A stretch of 64,000 nucleotides of DNA from the NCBI RefSeq assembly GCF_011369485.1, contig NZ_VXCA01000009.1, forward strand, positions 574-64,573, in the 5' to 3' direction. Source of the DNA: Pseudomonas atagonensis. Its GTDB lineage: Bacteria; Pseudomonadota; Gammaproteobacteria; Pseudomonadales; Pseudomonadaceae. The position numbers were made by a program, and so were the translations under genes. The stretch's first letter is position 1. Every line of letters starts with the position of its first letter. The notes beneath the pieces are model-generated. The model searched no databases and was not told the DNA's origin. It saw only the letters and a list, made by a program, of their open reading frames with translations. Shown here in pieces: positions 47,537 through 56,952 of this stretch.

Positions 47537-49201
47537 ATGAGCACGAGCATTACGGCGGACGGCCTCAAAGCCGACCAGCCTGCGTTCCTGTCCAAGGAAC
47601 GCATCATCGCCAAGCCCGGTTTCAACCGCTGGCTGGTGCCACCGGCCGCATTGGCCATTCACTTGTGCATCGGCATGGCCTACGGTTTTTCGGTGTTCTG
47701 GTTGCCGTTGTCGAAGGCACTGGGCATCACCGCGCCAGTGGCCTGCGCACCGGACATGAGCTTCATCGCACAAGTCTTCTCTTCGCAATGCGACTGGCCG
47801 ATCTCGATGCTCGGCTGGATCTACACCCTGTTCTTCATCTTCCTCGGCTGCTCGGCAGCGATCTGGGGTGGCTGGCTGGAACACGCCGGCCCACGCAAGG
47901 CCGGTGTGGTATCGGCACTTTGCTGGTGCGGTGGTCTGCTGATTTCGGCGTTGGGGATTTATACCCACCAAATCTGGCTGATGTGGATCGGCTCCGGCGT
48001 GATCGGCGGTATCGGTCTGGGCCTGGGCTACATCTCGCCGGTCTCGACCCTGATCAAGTGGTTCCCGGACAAGCGCGGCATGGCCACCGGCATGGCGATC
48101 ATGGGCTTCGGCGGCGGCGCCATGGTGGGTGCACCGCTGGCCGCAGCGCTGATGGGTCACTTCGCTTCGCCAACCAGCGTTGGCGTGTGGCAGAGCTTCC
48201 TGGTGATGGCCGCGATTTACTTCGTGTTCATGATCGGTGGCGCGCTGTCCTACCGCGTTCCACCGACCGGCTGGAAGCCTGAAGGCTGGACCGCTCCGGC
48301 GAAAAAAGCTTCGAACTCGATGATTACGCACCGTCACGTGCACGTGAATGTGGCGTGGAAAACTCCGCAGTTCCGTCTGGTGTGGCTGGTGCTGTGCCTG
48401 AACGTGTCGGCCGGTATCGGCATCCTCGGCATGGCTTCGCCCCTGTTGCAGGAAGTGTTCGGCGGCAAGCTGTTGGGCGTCGACGTGCCGTTCGGTCAAC
48501 TGGATGCCGGTCAACTGGCCTCGATCGCGGCGATTGCTGCCGGCTTCACCGGTCTGCTGAGCCTGTTCAACATCGGTGGCCGGTTCTTCTGGGCGTCGTT
48601 CTCGGACTACCTGGGCCGCAAAAACACTTATTTCGTGTTCTTCGCGCTGGGTTTCGCGCTGTATGCACTGATCCCGAACCTCGGTCATCTGGGCAACGTG
48701 GCGCTGTTCGTGGCGGCGTTCTGCATCATCCTGTCGATGTACGGCGGTGGTTTTGCCACGGTTCCGGCGTACCTCGCCGACCTGTTCGGCACACAAATGG
48801 TCGGCGCGATCCACGGTCGTCTGTTGACCGCTTGGGCGGCGGCCGGTGTGCTGGGCCCGGTGTTGGTGAACTACCTGCGTGAGTATCAGTTGAGCATCGG
48901 CGTGGAACGCGCTGCCGCTTACGACATCACGCTGTACATCCTCGCCGGTCTGCTGGTGCTGGGTTTCCTGTGCAACATGCTGGTACGTCCGGTGGCGGAC
49001 AAGTACTTCATGACCGACGCCGAGCTGGCGGCCGAACAGGCACTGGGTCATGACAAAGGTGCTGACGCGACCACCGTGCTGGAGTGGAAAGCCGCACCGG
49101 GCAGCAAGCCGCTGGCGGTGGCTGCGTGGCTGGTGGTGGGTATTCCGTTGGCATGGGGTGTGTGGGTGACCCTGCAGAAGACGGCAGTTCTGTTCCACTA
49201 A
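47537..49201 (+). CDS. OFA-family major facilitator transporter
   Basis: This 554-aa MFS transporter of the oxalate/formate antiporter family has 12 TM helices. It begins MSTSITADGLKADQPAFLSK; helix 1 is followed by SVFWLPLSKALG, and the family signature GGIGLGLGYISPVSTLIKWF lies near residue 160, with the PDKRGMATGMAIMGFGGGA stretch after it. The RFFWASFSDYLGRKN motif is the second-half loop. Monocarboxylates are likely substrates. ATG 47537 has GGGGGA upstream. It is followed by a REPIN. Confidence 0.85.
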   Translation: MSTSITADGLKADQPAFLSKERIIAKPGFNRWLVPPAALAIHLCIGMAYGFSVFWLPLSKALGITAPVACAPDMSFIAQVFSSQCDWPISMLGWIYTLFFIFLGCSAAIWGGWLEHAGPRKAGVVSALCWCGGLLISALGIYTHQIWLMWIGSGVIGGIGLGLGYISPVSTLIKWFPDKRGMATGMAIMGFGGGAMVGAPLAAALMGHFASPTSVGVWQSFLVMAAIYFVFMIGGALSYRVPPTGWKPEGWTAPAKKASNSMITHRHVHVNVAWKTPQFRLVWLVLCLNVSAGIGILGMASPLLQEVFGGKLLGVDVPFGQLDAGQLASIAAIAAGFTGLLSLFNIGGRFFWASFSDYLGRKNTYFVFFALGFALYALIPNLGHLGNVALFVAAFCIILSMYGGGFATVPAYLADLFGTQMVGAIHGRLLTAWAAAGVLGPVLVNYLREYQLSIGVERAAAYDITLYILAGLLVLGFLCNMLVRPVADKYFMTDAELAAEQALGHDKGADATTVLEWKAAPGSKPLAVAAWLVVGIPLAWGVWVTLQKTAVLFH

Positions 49202-49218
49202 GTAAAAACGCAGTATCT

Positions 49219-49309
49219 CTGTAGGAGGGAGCCTGCTCGCGATAGCGGTCTGACAGTCACAGAAATGTCGACTGTGAGGCTCCCATAGCGAGCAGGCTCA
49301 CTCCTACAG
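49219..49309. repeat. REPIN (inverted REP pair)
   Basis: CTGTAGGAGGGAGCCTGCTC at the left faces GAGCAGGCTCACTCCTACAG at the right, about 50 bp apart. Intergenic, between the OFA transporter gene and hisB. Confidence 0.85.
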
Positions 49310-49463
49310 TTGTTTTGGGTGCCTGTGATGGCTTGTATGGACATGTCTATCCCCGACAGCACGCGGTTCTATCCGTCAGTCATTCCACGTCTCGTGTTTC
49401 TGTTTCGGCCCCGCGTGCCTATAATGGCTGCCTTTTTCGCCCAATGATTTTGCGGAGCTGGTG

Positions 49464-50057
49464 ATGGCCGAACGTAAGGCGTCTGTCGAGCGCGACACTC
49501 TGGAAACCCAGATCAAAGCCTCGATCAACCTTGATGGCACCGGAAAGGCCCGATTCGATATCGGTGTTCCTTTTCTTGAGCACATGCTGGATCAGATCGC
49601 CCGTCACGGGTTGATCGACCTGGATATTGAATGCAAGGGCGATCTGCATATCGACGACCACCATACGGTGGAAGACGTCGGTATCACCCTCGGCCAGGCG
49701 TTCGCCAAAGCCATCGGCGACAAAAAAGGTATCCGTCGCTACGGTCACGCCTACGTGCCGCTCGATGAAGCGCTGTCGCGCGTAGTCATCGATTTCTCCG
49801 GCCGTCCGGGCCTGCAGATGCACGTGCCGTACACCCGCGCCACCGTTGGCGGCTTCGACGTTGACCTGTTCCAGGAATTCTTCCAGGGCTTCGTCAATCA
49901 CGCGCTGGTCAGCCTGCACATCGACAACCTGCGCGGCACCAACACCCACCACCAGATCGAAACCGTGTTCAAGGCTTTCGGCCGCGCGCTGCGCATGGCT
50001 GTCGAGCTGGATGAGCGCATGGCCGGGCAAATGCCATCGACCAAAGGCGTTCTGTAA
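49464..50057 (+). CDS. hisB: Imidazoleglycerol-phosphate dehydratase HisB
   Basis: This 197-aa monofunctional enzyme of histidine biosynthesis dehydrates imidazoleglycerol phosphate. Metal-binding histidines are visible in [10 protein letters not shown] (about residues 69-78) and in [17 protein letters not shown], with [13 protein letters not shown] as the first signature. ATG 49464 follows GGAG by 6 nt. Its stop overlaps the hisH start by 1 bp. Start of the hisB-hisH-DUF2164-hisA-hisF cluster. Confidence 0.97.
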   Translation: MAERKASVERDTLETQIKASINLDGTGKARFDIGVPFLEHMLDQIARHGLIDLDIECKGDLHIDDHHTVEDVGITLGQAFAKAIGDKKGIRRYGHAYVPLDEALSRVVIDFSGRPGLQMHVPYTRATVGGFDVDLFQEFFQGFVNHALVSLHIDNLRGTNTHHQIETVFKAFGRALRMAVELDERMAGQMPSTKGVL

Positions 50058-50695
50058 TGCAGACGGTTGCAGTTATCGATTACGGCATGGGCAACCTGCA
50101 CTCGGTGGCCAAGGCTCTCGAGCACGTTGGCGCCGGCAAGGTGTTGATCACCAGCGATGCCAACGTGATTCGCGAAGCCGACCGCGTGGTATTCCCGGGC
50201 GTTGGCGCAATTCGCGATTGCATGGCGGAGATCCGTCGCCTTGGTTTCGACTCGCTGGTGCGTGAAGTCAGCCAGGATCGTCCGTTCCTCGGCATCTGCG
50301 TCGGCATGCAAGCCTTGCTCGACAGCAGCGAAGAGAACGATGGCGTCGACTGCATCGGCCTGTTCCCGGGCGCGGTGAAGTTCTTCGGCAAAGATTTGCA
50401 TGAGGACGGCGAGCACCTGAAAGTCCCGCACATGGGCTGGAACGAGGTGAAGCAGAAGGTCAGCCACCCGCTGTGGCATGACATTCCGGACATGGCGCGT
50501 TTCTACTTCGTGCACAGCTACTACATCGCCGCCGCCAATGCGCGCCAGGTGGTCGGTGGCGGTCATTACGGTGTCGATTTCGCAGCGGCGCTGGCCGATG
50601 GCTCGCGTTTCGCCGTGCAGTTCCACCCGGAGAAGAGCCATACCCATGGCCTGCAATTGCTGCAGAACTTCGCCGCGTGGGACGGTCGCTGGTAA
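50057..50695 (+). CDS. hisH: Imidazole glycerol phosphate synthase, glutamine amidotransferase subunit HisH
   Basis: This 212-aa class I glutaminase supplies ammonia to HisF. The catalytic triad is Cys81 (GICVGMQ), His190 and Glu192 (VQFHPEKSH). The conserved start is [16 protein letters not shown]. Coupled to hisB by TAATG, and followed directly by the DUF2164 gene with no gap. Confidence 0.97.
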   Translation: MQTVAVIDYGMGNLHSVAKALEHVGAGKVLITSDANVIREADRVVFPGVGAIRDCMAEIRRLGFDSLVREVSQDRPFLGICVGMQALLDSSEENDGVDCIGLFPGAVKFFGKDLHEDGEHLKVPHMGWNEVKQKVSHPLWHDIPDMARFYFVHSYYIAAANARQVVGGGHYGVDFAAALADGSRFAVQFHPEKSHTHGLQLLQNFAAWDGRW

Positions 50696-50953
50696 ATGGC
50701 GATCAAGAAGAAACCGCCGATCCTGACCCTCACTCCCGAGCAGGAGAGCGAGGCCAATCGCAAGATCCAGCGGTTCATGGAGGATCGTTTCGAACTCGAC
50801 CTGGGTTCGTTCGAGGCGGCGGAAATTCTTGAGCTGTTTACCCGCGAAATTGCTCCGCACTATTACAACAGGGCGATTTTCGATGTGCAGACCCACCTCA
50901 AAGAGCGGTTTGAAAGCATCGAAAGCGACCTGTGGGCGCTCGAGAAAAACTGA
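50696..50953 (+). CDS. DUF2164-family protein
   Basis: This 85-aa soluble helical protein has the DUF2164 pattern: a basic N-terminus, ILTLTPEQESEANRKIQRFM, then GSFEAAEILELF and APHYYNRAIFDVQ. The function is unknown. It starts at the base after the hisH stop, so it is co-translated inside the histidine cluster. Its conservation there would suggest a minor role linked to HisH/HisF or only convenient placement. Confidence 0.85.
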   Translation: MAIKKKPPILTLTPEQESEANRKIQRFMEDRFELDLGSFEAAEILELFTREIAPHYYNRAIFDVQTHLKERFESIESDLWALEKN

Positions 50954-50995
50954 TTTCCGAGCCAAGCTGAACATTCAAATTTGAAGGTTTGCCAG

Positions 50996-51733
50996 ATGCT
51001 GATTATCCCCGCTATCGATCTCAAAGACGGTGCCTGCGTACGTCTGCGCCAGGGCCGCATGGAAGATTCCACGGTGTTCTCCGATGACCCGGTGAGCATG
51101 GCTGCCAAGTGGGTGGAGGGCGGTTGCCGTCGTCTGCATCTGGTCGACCTGAACGGCGCTTTCGAAGGTCAGCCGGTCAACGGTGAAGTGGTCACCGCGA
51201 TCGCCAAGCGATACCCGACCCTGCCGATCCAGATCGGCGGCGGCATTCGTTCGCTGGAAACCATCGAGCACTACGTCAAGGCGGGTGTGAGCTACGTGAT
51301 CATCGGCACCAAAGCGGTGAAGGATCCGGCGTTCGTCGCAGAAGCCTGCCGCGCGTTCCCGGGCAAGATCATCGTTGGTCTGGACGCCAAAGACGGTTTT
51401 GTCGCCACCGATGGCTGGGCTGAAATCAGCACCGTGCAGGTCATCGATCTGGCCAAGCAGTTCGAAGCCGATGGCGTGTCCTCGATCGTTTATACCGACA
51501 TCGCCAAAGACGGCATGATGCAGGGCTGCAACGTACCGTTCACCGCCGCGCTGGCTGCTGCTACCAGGATTCCGGTGATCGCTTCCGGCGGCATTCACAA
51601 CCTGGGTGACATCAAGTCGCTGCTCGACGCCAAGGCGCCGGGCATCATCGGCGCCATCACCGGCCGGGCGATCTACGAAGGCACTCTCGACGTCGCCGAA
51701 GCGCAAGCTTTCTGCGATTCGTACCAAGGCTGA
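50996..51733 (+). CDS. hisA: Phosphoribosylformimino-5-aminoimidazole carboxamide ribotide isomerase HisA
   Basis: This 245-aa (beta/alpha)8 isomerase of histidine biosynthesis has catalytic Asp8 in [15 protein letters not shown] and Asp in [14 protein letters not shown]. Phosphate-binding glycines are in [15 protein letters not shown] and [12 protein letters not shown]. The start is ATG 50996; five residues upstream in frame lack support. Nine bp separate it from hisF. Confidence 0.97.
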   Translation: MLIIPAIDLKDGACVRLRQGRMEDSTVFSDDPVSMAAKWVEGGCRRLHLVDLNGAFEGQPVNGEVVTAIAKRYPTLPIQIGGGIRSLETIEHYVKAGVSYVIIGTKAVKDPAFVAEACRAFPGKIIVGLDAKDGFVATDGWAEISTVQVIDLAKQFEADGVSSIVYTDIAKDGMMQGCNVPFTAALAAATRIPVIASGGIHNLGDIKSLLDAKAPGIIGAITGRAIYEGTLDVAEAQAFCDSYQG

Positions 51734-51742
51734 GGACTGACC

Positions 51743-52513
51743 ATGGCGCTGGCCAAACGCATCATCCCTTGCCTGGACGTGGACAACGGTCGGGTCGTCA
51801 AAGGTGTGAAGTTCGAGAACATTCGTGACGCCGGCGACCCGGTGGAAATCGCCCGTCGCTACGACGAGCAGGGTGCCGACGAGATTACCTTTCTCGACAT
51901 CACTGCCAGCGTCGATGGCCGTGACACCACGCTGCACACCGTCGAGCGCATGGCCAGCCAGGTGTTCATTCCGCTGACCGTTGGTGGCGGTGTGCGTACC
52001 GTGCAGGACATTCGCAACCTGCTCAATGCTGGTGCGGACAAGGTATCGATCAACACCGCTGCCGTGTTCAACCCGGAGTTCGTCGGCGAAGCGGCGCAAC
52101 ATTTCGGCTCGCAATGCATCGTCGTCGCCATCGACGCGAAGAAGGTCTCGGAACCTGGCGAAACCCCGCGCTGGGAAATCTTCACCCACGGCGGACGCAA
52201 GCCGACCGGCCTCGACGCGGTCGAGTGGGCGAAGAAAATGGAAGGGCTGGGTGCCGGCGAGATCCTGCTGACCAGCATGGATCAGGACGGCATGAAAAAC
52301 GGTTTCGACCTCGGCGTGACACGCGCGATCAGCGATGCGCTGGGCATTCCGGTGATCGCGTCCGGCGGCGTCGGCAACTTGCAGCATCTGGCTGACGGCA
52401 TTCTTGAAGGGCATGCCAGCGCTGTGCTGGCGGCGAGTATTTTCCATTTCGGCGAATACACCGTGCAGGAAGCCAAGGCCTACATGGCCAAACGCGGCAT
52501 CACGATGCGTTAA
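51743..52513 (+). CDS. hisF: Imidazole glycerol phosphate synthase, cyclase subunit HisF
   Basis: This 256-aa (beta/alpha)8 synthase subunit has catalytic Asp11 in [16 protein letters not shown] and Asp131 in VVAIDAKKV. Other signatures are [27 protein letters not shown] and [15 protein letters not shown]. It combines HisH-derived ammonia with PRFAR to form IGP and AICAR. Last gene of the his cluster; the next gene starts 83 bp on. Confidence 0.97.
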   Translation: MALAKRIIPCLDVDNGRVVKGVKFENIRDAGDPVEIARRYDEQGADEITFLDITASVDGRDTTLHTVERMASQVFIPLTVGGGVRTVQDIRNLLNAGADKVSINTAAVFNPEFVGEAAQHFGSQCIVVAIDAKKVSEPGETPRWEIFTHGGRKPTGLDAVEWAKKMEGLGAGEILLTSMDQDGMKNGFDLGVTRAISDALGIPVIASGGVGNLQHLADGILEGHASAVLAASIFHFGEYTVQEAKAYMAKRGITMR

Positions 52514-52595
52514 GCGTCAAAATCCATACAGGCCAGTGGACACCATGGCGCACCCAAGGCACTCTTGGGCACGCCATGGATTTCGGTAGCCCGAC

Positions 52596-53351
52596 ATGAT
52601 CAAACGCCTGCTTCTTGTTCTCGCCAGTGCCTCGATGTTGTTGCTCAACACCGGCCATGCAGAAGAAAGTCCCGACACCGATCTGGTGCTCCTCACCGAA
52701 AACTTCCCGCCGTACAACATGGCGAAGAACGGCAAGAACTTCGCCCAGGGCGAAAACATCAATGGCATCGCCACCGACATCGTGCGCGAAATGTTTCAGC
52801 GAGCCGGCATCACTTACAGCCTGACCCTGCGTTTCCCGTGGGAGCGCGTGTACAAACTGGCGCTGGAAAACCCGGGTTACGGCGCCTTCGTCATGGCGCG
52901 TTTGCCGGATCGCGAAAAACTCTTCAAGTGGGTCGGCCCCATCGGCCCTGACGACTGGATCATGTTGGCCAAGGCTGACAGCAAGATCACCCTCGAAAGT
53001 CTCGATGACGCGCGCAAATACAGGATCGGTGCCTACAAGGGCGATGCGATTGCCGAGACGCTGACCAAGCAAGGCTTGAAGCCGGTGGTGGTGTTGCGTG
53101 ATCAGGACAACGCCAAAAAACTCGTCAACGGTCAGATCGACCTGTGGGCGACCGGCGATCCTGCCGGGCGTTATCTGGCGCGGCAGGATGGTGTGACAGG
53201 CCTCAAAACGGTGCTGCGTTTCAACAGCGCCGAGCTGTATCTGGCGCTGAACAAGGATGTACCGGACGAAACCGTGAAAAAGCTGCAGGTTGCGCTGGAT
53301 CAGATGCGCAAGGACGGTGTGGTGGACGAGATCATGGGGAAATACCTCTGA
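52596..53351 (+). CDS. Periplasmic substrate-binding protein (SBP_bac_3 family)
   Basis: This 251-aa protein has a signal peptide (MIKRLLLVLASASMLLLNTG, cleavage after GHA). It has an amino-acid-binding-type SBP_bac_3 fold: LVLLTENFPPYNMA, GIATDIVREMFQRAGI, and a second lobe with KYRIGAYKGDAIAETL. No permease or ATPase gene is adjacent, so it is an orphan binding protein, probably for an amino acid or as a signalling component. The next gene is convergent. Confidence 0.85.
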   Translation: MIKRLLLVLASASMLLLNTGHAEESPDTDLVLLTENFPPYNMAKNGKNFAQGENINGIATDIVREMFQRAGITYSLTLRFPWERVYKLALENPGYGAFVMARLPDREKLFKWVGPIGPDDWIMLAKADSKITLESLDDARKYRIGAYKGDAIAETLTKQGLKPVVVLRDQDNAKKLVNGQIDLWATGDPAGRYLARQDGVTGLKTVLRFNSAELYLALNKDVPDETVKKLQVALDQMRKDGVVDEIMGKYL

Positions 53352-53396
53352 CTCCAGCGTCACTGCGATTCAACTGTTGGAGCGGGCGTTGCTGAT

Positions 53397-54179
53397 TCAG
53401 CGATACACGCCATCCTTGCCGTGTGCCGCCATGGCCTTGTTACTGCGCACACTGATCATTTGCCGGATGTCGATCCACTCGATCCCCTGAGCCTTCAGTT
53501 TCGGCAATTCGCGCTCCAGTACCGTCAGTGTCTGTGGATAAGGGTGGCCGATCATCACCGCCGAACCTTGCTTGTGCGCCAGGCTGATCGCAGTCTGCAA
53601 CTGCGTGTAGATGGCTGCCTCGGTACGCTCGTCATCGAGAAACACATCCCGCGAGACACTCGCCAGGTTGATTTTCTGCGCCTGTTGCGCGGCAACGGTT
53701 TGCGCGCTGGTGCGGCTGTCGACGAAGAATTTGTGCCGGCGTTGCAGCTCGGCCATCAGCCACGCCATCGCCACCGGTTGGGCGGTCATGCGGCTGCCCA
53801 TGTGATTGTTGATGCCGGCGGTGTAGGGGACCATTTTGAACGCGGCGTTCAGGCGCTTTTCGAGTTCTTCGATGGGCAGTTCAGGGTGCCAGGCGAAGGG
53901 GCCGGTGGCCGGGTCCATCGGCATGTGCAGGATGACGATCTTGCCGGCGCGATGAGCTTCGCGGGCGAATTCGGTGGCGTGCGGGGTATCGGGCATGATC
54001 GCCGCCGTTACCGGACCGGGGAGGGCCAGCACGCGGCGATCCCGGGGCAGGTTCTGCCCCAGGTCATCGATGATCAGTGTCAGGTAGGCTTTTTGTGGCG
54101 CGGGTTTGGCGGGCTCTGCGTGAGCAGCACCCGCCAGACAGCACAACAGAACGAAGACGAATCGCAGAGACATCCTCAA
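53397..54179 (-). CDS. Divergent polysaccharide deacetylase-family protein (YibQ type)
   Basis: This 260-aa exported protein has signal peptide MRMSLRFVFVLLCCLAGAAHA and a NodB-like TIM-barrel fold. YLTLIIDDLGQNLPRDRRVL, LHMPMDPATG and NNHMGSRMTA retain the metal-site Asp-Asp and His positions. The family is a divergent group often downstream of envC-ctpA; catalytic activity is unproven. It overlaps ctpA by 4 bp, so it belongs to the cell-wall operon envC-ctpA-yibQ. Confidence 0.88.
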   Translation of the reverse strand: MRMSLRFVFVLLCCLAGAAHAEPAKPAPQKAYLTLIIDDLGQNLPRDRRVLALPGPVTAAIMPDTPHATEFAREAHRAGKIVILHMPMDPATGPFAWHPELPIEELEKRLNAAFKMVPYTAGINNHMGSRMTAQPVAMAWLMAELQRRHKFFVDSRTSAQTVAAQQAQKINLASVSRDVFLDDERTEAAIYTQLQTAISLAHKQGSAVMIGHPYPQTLTVLERELPKLKAQGIEWIDIRQMISVRSNKAMAAHGKDGVYR

Positions 54180-55495
54180 CGGCCGGACGTGATGCTCAGC
54201 CCTTTGAGCAGGCTCAGGGCCTGGGCCAACTGGTAATCGTCATCCTGTGGCATGGCTTTGGCCTTGCCACCGGAGCCGGTCGGTTTGTCCGCGCCACCGT
54301 TGCCGTTGCCCAGGTGACCTTGCAGGTCGGCTTCCTTGAAATAGTCGCCGTCCGCTTCGCTGGTGATTTTCGCCTTGCGCACTTCGATGTCCGGCACGAT
54401 GCCCTGAGCCTGGATCGAGCGGCCATTCGGCGTGAAGTACAACGCGGTGGTGATCTTCAGTGCCCGGTCGTTGTTCAGCGGCAGCACGGTTTGTACCGAG
54501 CCCTTGCCGAAACTGGTGGTGCCCATGACCACAGCGCGTTTCTGATCCTGCAGGGCGCCGGCAACGATTTCCGAGGCTGAGGCGCTGCCACCGTTGATCA
54601 GCACCACCATCGGCACCGCTTCGCTTTCGTCTTTGCCGGTGGCGGAGAAGCGCAACTCGGAGTTGGCGATCCGGCCCTTGGTGTAGACGATCAGGCCTTT
54701 CTTGATGAAATGGTCGACCACTTCCACCGCTGCTTGCAGCACGCCGCCCGGGTTGTTGCGCAGGTCGAGAATGATGCCGTTGAGCTTCTTGCCGTTGTCC
54801 TTGCGCAGCTTGGCCAGCGCCTTGGAGACTTCTTCGCCGGTCTTGACCTGGAACTGGGTGATGCGGATGTAGCCGTAGCCCGATTCCAGCAGTTGCGCCT
54901 TGACGCTCTTCACCTGAATCACCGCGCGGGCGAGCGTCACGTCGAACGGCGTGCCGCCATCGCGCACCAGGGTCAAAGTGATTTTCTGGCCGATCTTGCC
55001 ACGCATCTTGTCGACGGCTTCGGTCATGGTCTGGCCGCGAGTCGGCTGACCGTTGATCTTGACGATGAAGTCGCCGGCCTGAATGCCGGCCTTCGATGCA
55101 GGCGTGTCGTCGATTGGCGAAACGACTTTGATGAAGCCGTCTTCGGCGCCAACCTCGATGCCCAGGCCGCCGAATTCGCCGCTGGTGCTTTCCTGCAGCT
55201 CGGTGAAATCTTCAGGGCCGAGGTAGGCGGAATGCGGGTCGAGGTTGCTGAGCATGCCCTTGATCGCGTTTTCCAGCAGGGTTTTGTCGTCCACCGGTTC
55301 GACGTACGCGGCTTTGATCCGGTCCATGACCTCGGCAAAGGTGCGCAACTCTTCCAGCGGCAGCGGTGCCTTGGAGGTCGCGGCAGTGCCTGCCGGTGCG
55401 ACGGCCGGAGCCGGTTGAGCGGCGAACGCCAGAGGCGCGCCGATCACCAGAGCGATCGTCAGGGCCAGCGAGGTAAGACGGGACAAATGCAGCAT
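54176..55495 (-). CDS. ctpA: Carboxy-terminal processing protease CtpA (S41)
   Basis: This 439-aa periplasmic protease has a signal peptide (MLHLSRLTSLALTIALVIGA), a PDZ domain (about residues 95-180, GIEVGAEDGFIKVVSPIDD) and an S41 core. The Ser306/Lys331 dyad lies in NGGSASASEI and SFGKGSVQ, a 25-residue spacing as in other CtpA proteases. In P. aeruginosa CtpA degrades peptidoglycan cross-link hydrolases with an adaptor lipoprotein. It lies 34 bp after envC, in a likely shared transcript. Confidence 0.93.
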   Translation of the reverse strand: MLHLSRLTSLALTIALVIGAPLAFAAQPAPAVAPAGTAATSKAPLPLEELRTFAEVMDRIKAAYVEPVDDKTLLENAIKGMLSNLDPHSAYLGPEDFTELQESTSGEFGGLGIEVGAEDGFIKVVSPIDDTPASKAGIQAGDFIVKINGQPTRGQTMTEAVDKMRGKIGQKITLTLVRDGGTPFDVTLARAVIQVKSVKAQLLESGYGYIRITQFQVKTGEEVSKALAKLRKDNGKKLNGIILDLRNNPGGVLQAAVEVVDHFIKKGLIVYTKGRIANSELRFSATGKDESEAVPMVVLINGGSASASEIVAGALQDQKRAVVMGTTSFGKGSVQTVLPLNNDRALKITTALYFTPNGRSIQAQGIVPDIEVRKAKITSEADGDYFKEADLQGHLGNGNGGADKPTGSGGKAKAMPQDDDYQLAQALSLLKGLSITSGR

Positions 55496-55529
55496 GTCGA
55501 ACGAACTCCTAAAGTTGGTGACTCAACGC

Positions 55530-56816
55530 CTATCCTTGCGCGCGGCACCATTGCGCCGGATCACTCGGGTGACCCTGCTGACGAATTGCGAAATACAGCG
55601 CTGGTGTGTCCTGACCGCCACTGTTACCGACAGTGGAGATCGACTCACCGGCTTTAACCACGTCACCGGCCGACTTGAGCAGCGTCTGGTTGTGACCGTA
55701 AAGACTCAGAAAACCATTGCCGTGATCGAGGATCACCAGCAGTCCGGCACCGCGCAGCCAGTCGGCAAACACCACGCGGCCACCGTGTACGGCATGCACC
55801 TGGCTGCCGGCGGAGGCGCTGATCATCACGCCGTCCCATTTGGTGCGGGCATCGTCGCCACGGGTTTCGCCGAAGCGTGCCAGCAATCGACCATCAACTG
55901 GCCACGGAAGTTTTCCCCGGGTTGCAGCAAAAGGGCCACCGAAGGTCTCGCCGCTGCTGGAAACCAGTGCGCCGGGTGTTGATCTGGCAGGTTTACGTGG
56001 GGCGTCGCTGTTTTCAGCTTCGGCCTCACGCAAACGCTTTTTTTCCGCTTCCTGCTGGGCGATCAGCGCTTTCTGCCGCGCTTCTTCAGCCTCACGAGCC
56101 TGGCGGGCCAGGGTTTCTTCAATGGTTTTAAGGACTTTAGACAGGTCTGCCTGATCCTGCTCGCGAGCGGCGAGTTTCTGGTCGCGGGCCTTCACGTCGT
56201 CGTTGAGTTTGGCGAGGACTTGCTGGCGTTCCTTACGGACTTTTTCCAGTTCGTCGCGCTGAGTGTCGAGACTGCTTTTTTGCACGAGCAGCTGCGCTTG
56301 CTGCAGGGCAATGTCTTTTTCGACATTGGCCAGTTGGCGCAGGGTTTCGTTGAAGTTCTTCAACTGCTCCAGGCGGGCCTGGCTCAGGTAATCGTAATAG
56401 GTGAGGGTACGGGCGAATTTCTCGGGATTCTGCTGGTTTAGCAGCAGTTTGAGGTATTCCTGGCGACCGTTCTGGTAGGCGGCGCGGGCCTGAATGGCGA
56501 TCAGTCGCTGCTGTTCAGTGCGCGCGCTCTGGAGTTTTTTTTTCTCTGCATCGAGCCGCTGCAGCTCGGATTCGCTCTTCTGCAGTTCTTTCTGCAGGGC
56601 ATCAACCTGCTTCTGCAGCTTGCCCATCTCGGTTTCAGTGCCCTTGAGCTCTTTCTGCACGCCGGACTTTTCTTCCTGGAGCTTGCCCAGCAGCTTTTTC
56701 AGCTCGGCAATGTCCTGACGCGTGGCGTCCAGCTGCTGTTGGGTTTGCGCGCGCTCGTCAGCGAAGGCCGGTTGGAGCAGGCATGTCAGAGCAAGGGCGA
56801 TCAGGACGCGAAGCAT
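55530..56816 (-). CDS. envC: EnvC-family murein hydrolase activator
   Basis: This 428-aa periplasmic protein has signal peptide MLRVLIALALTCLLQPAFA, a long coiled coil (about residues 20-260, rich in Lys/Glu/Gln) and a C-terminal LytM/M23 domain (about 305-425). The LytM zinc site is degenerate: the HxxxD is replaced by GVMISASAG and the HxH by LYFAIRQ. EnvC proteins activate division amidases rather than cut murein. ATG 56816 is chosen; a five-residue-longer frame exists. Upstream is the gpmI terminator. Confidence 0.92.
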   Translation of the reverse strand: MLRVLIALALTCLLQPAFADERAQTQQQLDATRQDIAELKKLLGKLQEEKSGVQKELKGTETEMGKLQKQVDALQKELQKSESELQRLDAEKKKLQSARTEQQRLIAIQARAAYQNGRQEYLKLLLNQQNPEKFARTLTYYDYLSQARLEQLKNFNETLRQLANVEKDIALQQAQLLVQKSSLDTQRDELEKVRKERQQVLAKLNDDVKARDQKLAAREQDQADLSKVLKTIEETLARQAREAEEARQKALIAQQEAEKKRLREAEAENSDAPRKPARSTPGALVSSSGETFGGPFAATRGKLPWPVDGRLLARFGETRGDDARTKWDGVMISASAGSQVHAVHGGRVVFADWLRGAGLLVILDHGNGFLSLYGHNQTLLKSAGDVVKAGESISTVGNSGGQDTPALYFAIRQQGHPSDPAQWCRAQG

Positions 56817-56877
56817 AGGGGCGGGCGGCACCAGGGTAAGGGACGGCCTAGTATGCCCGCCTCACGCTGCAAAAAAA

Positions 56878-56906
56878 ACGCCTCAAAGCCAACTGCTTTG
56901 AGGCGT
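56878..56906 (-). terminator. Rho-independent terminator after gpmI
   Basis: ACGCCTCAAAG and CTTTGAGGCGT form an 11-bp stem; on the minus strand it runs into eight T residues. It separates gpmI from envC. Confidence 0.9.
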
Positions 56907-56952
56907 TCGTCATATAAAGCCGTTTCAGGCTGATTACAGGGCGTTTTTGATA

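Noticed and set aside
55530..55900. EnvC LytM domain as an active endopeptidase
   Set aside because: The zinc-binding HxxxD and HxH residues are replaced, as in other EnvC activators.
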